Source: Bog-473 sp963834405
GTDB taxonomy: Bacteria > Actinomycetota > Acidimicrobiia > Acidimicrobiales > RAAP-2
Assembly (NCBI GenBank): GCA_963834405.1
Contig: CAWIBX010000004.1
Location: 124,001-188,000, forward strand
Direction of reading: 5' to 3'
DNA length: 64,000 bases
Below, piece by piece: positions 62,643-64,000 of this stretch (the stretch's first letter is position 1; the number at the start of each line of letters is the position of its first letter). Below the pieces are notes generated by a model. It saw only the letters and a list, made by a program, of their open reading frames with translations. It did not search any database and was not told where the DNA came from. Both the position numbers and the translations under genes were made by a program.

Positions 62643-63494
62643 ATGGAACCCACGTTTGAGACGGTCAACTACGGGGTCGACGGCGCGGTGGCCACCATCA
62701 CCATGAACCGGCCGGAGGTCGCCAACGCGCAGAACTCGCAGCTCATTGACGAGTTGGACGCCGCGTTCGATCTGGCCGACGCCGACGACGCGGTACGCGT
62801 CGTGATCCTGGCGGCTGCCGGCAAGCACTTCTCCTCGGGCCACGACCTCAAGGCACTCGTGGCCGGCGACGGCTCGGACCCATGGGTGACACTCCGCGAG
62901 ACGCCCGAAGGCAAGTTCGAGCACGAGAAGACGATGTACTACGAGCGCTGCCTCCGCATCCATGACTTCCGCAAGCCCACCATCGCCGCGGTGCAGGGCA
63001 GCTGCATCGCCGCCGGGCTGATGCTGGCCGCCATGTGCGACATGATCGTCGCGGCTGACGACGCCGTCTTCTCCAACCCGGTGCTGCGCTTGACCGGCGC
63101 CGGCGTCGAGCTCCTCGTGGAGCCGTGGGAGCTCGGTATACGCAAGGCCAAGGAGTTCCTCCTCACCGGTGACACCATTGACGCGCAGGAGGCATGGCGC
63201 CTCGGGCTCGTGAACAGGGTCGTGCCGCGCGACGAGCTCGCGGCGCGGACGCGGGAGCTGGCCGACCGGGTCGCCCTGGTTCCAGCCGTCACCGCACAGA
63301 CCGTCAAGGACTCCCTCAACCAGACGGGCACCCTGATGGGCAAGCGGGACGCGCTCAAGTACCACTTCATGGCCCACCACTGGGTGCACAACACGGCCAC
63401 CGCCCTGTCGGCGCTCCAGGCGCGCAAGGAGAAGGGCTCCATGCGCGAGGTGATCGCCGAACGCGACCAAGGCCATCCCGACCGCACCGCATGA
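62643..63494 (+). CDS. Enoyl-CoA hydratase/isomerase family protein
   Basis: A 283-residue crotonase. The CoA oxyanion-hole segments are GKHFSSGHDLKAL and AAVQGSCIAAGLMLAAMCDMIVAADDAVF. The usual catalytic Glu positions (in E. coli E-x-G) are not the standard EG pair; here GAGVELLVEPWELG is in that region. It hydrates or isomerises an enoyl-CoA. The ATG at 62643 has GAGAGG at good spacing. Its stop overlaps the next gene start (ATGA). Confidence 0.9.
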   Translation: MEPTFETVNYGVDGAVATITMNRPEVANAQNSQLIDELDAAFDLADADDAVRVVILAAAGKHFSSGHDLKALVAGDGSDPWVTLRETPEGKFEHEKTMYYERCLRIHDFRKPTIAAVQGSCIAAGLMLAAMCDMIVAADDAVFSNPVLRLTGAGVELLVEPWELGIRKAKEFLLTGDTIDAQEAWRLGLVNRVVPRDELAARTRELADRVALVPAVTAQTVKDSLNQTGTLMGKRDALKYHFMAHHWVHNTATALSALQARKEKGSMREVIAERDQGHPDRTA

Positions 63495-64000
63495 GCAATC
63501 CGCAGGGCGGCCCGTTGGCCGGCATCCGGGTTATCGACGTCGGCACGCGCATCTCGGCCCCGTTCTGCGCCGGGTTGCTCGGTGAGCTCGGTGCCGACGT
63601 CATAAAGGTCGAGTTGCCGGGCGAGGGCGACTTCATGCGCACCATGGGACCGTTCGTGCCGGTCGAGGGCGGACCCGACTACTCGCTCTCCTGGGCCGTG
63701 GAGGGACGGGGCAGGCGCGGCGTCACCTGCGACCTGCGCGAGCCGGACGGGCAGGCGATGTTCAAACGTCTGGCGGCCACGGCCGACGTGTTGTGCGAGA
63801 ACTTCCGTCCCGGGACGATGGAACGCTGGGGCCTCGGCCCCGATGCACTGGACGAGGACCTGGTCTACATCCGCATCAGCGTGTTCGGGCAGACGGGGCC
63901 GTACGCGCCGCGCCCCGGCCTCGACCGTCTCGGCATCGCGTACGGCGGCCTTCTCCACCTGACCGGCGACCCGGACCGGCCGCCCGTCCGGCCCGGCGTC
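63491..64000 (+). CDS. CaiB/BaiF (class III) CoA-transferase, N-terminal part
   Basis: 170 codons before the window ends. It begins GGPLAGIRVIDVGTRISAPFCAGLLGELGADVIKVELPGEGD, split by the usual N-terminal Rossmann-type half, and continues with SWAVEGRGRRGVTCDLREPDG, ADVLCENFRPGTMERWGLGPDAL and YIRISVFGQTGPYAPRPGLDR. The catalytic Asp is probably beyond the end. It transfers CoA between acids without free CoA. The ATG at 63491 overlaps the hydratase stop by four bases. Confidence 0.9.
   Translation, partial: MSNPQGGPLAGIRVIDVGTRISAPFCAGLLGELGADVIKVELPGEGDFMRTMGPFVPVEGGPDYSLSWAVEGRGRRGVTCDLREPDGQAMFKRLAATADVLCENFRPGTMERWGLGPDALDEDLVYIRISVFGQTGPYAPRPGLDRLGIAYGGLLHLTGDPDRPPVRPGV

Overview
This window is high-GC DNA with actinobacterial traits: a mycothiol-dependent-type enzyme, an F420-type luciferase-like oxidoreductase, frequent GTG starts and short stop/start overlaps. 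A rod-shape cluster (mreBCD-mrdA) together with many acyl-CoA and amidohydrolase genes fits an Acidimicrobiia-like lineage. That placement is inference from gene content, not from a marker tree.

Layout. (1) 1-16253, minus strand: a conserved housekeeping block read right to left: tig-clpP-clpX-folC-ndk-mreB-mreC-mreD-mrdA, radical SAM TIGR03960-type gene, TIGR03936-type gene, rng, rplU, rpmA. The start of an exported-protein gene lies at the very left edge. (2) 16378-28295: a 51-residue zinc-ribbon protein, a frameshifted N-acyl-D-amino-acid deacylase, an alpha/beta-hydrolase/adenylate-cyclase fusion, a secreted GH5 glycosidase, tRNA-Pro, two DHA2 drug-efflux-type MFS proteins, a ParA-like ATPase with a zinc-ribbon partner, a DUF3089 lipase-like protein and a LOG-family protein. 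(3) 28335-38480: a mosaic, partly lower-GC stretch with three large polytopic membrane proteins (two GT87-like, one DUF2142), tRNA-Arg, tRNA-His, a 22-bp tandem repeat, an SDR/MDR/FGGY-kinase group and two gene remnants. (4) 38621-53197: a catabolic region with a hydroxyacid dehydrogenase, an S51 peptidase, two more D-aminoacylase-family amidohydrolases, an aldehyde dehydrogenase, two PF04909 amidohydrolases (one fused to an NTF2-like domain), a complete IS30-family element, an F420-type oxidoreductase, a HAD hydrolase and a DUF35/thiolase-like pair. (5) 53404-64000: a GMC dehydrogenase with its small subunit, a tandem ABM-like protein, three acyl-CoA dehydrogenases, an acyl-CoA ligase, an enoyl-CoA hydratase and the start of a class III CoA-transferase. 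Together these look like a CoA-dependent beta-oxidation or steroid-side-chain type pathway.

How the genes work together. The left block is cell-envelope elongation, protein folding and proteolysis, and RNA processing. The right half is mostly small operons of CoA-ester and amide catabolism. I saw no dedicated transcription-factor gene in the window; the only recognisable DNA-binding helices are in the transposase. No CRISPR array, rRNA or prophage was found.

Points to check: three separate places where a single-base indel would restore a good reading frame (16785, about 38239, 23992-23995), which may be assembly errors; a complete IS30 element with 25-bp inverted repeats, a TGC target duplication and a palindromic target; 22-bp tandem repeats beside tRNA-Arg; helically phased 10-11-bp repeats upstream of a monooxygenase-like gene; a cyclase fused to a hydrolase domain that has lost its catalytic His; and a GMC dehydrogenase with a four-cysteine cluster.
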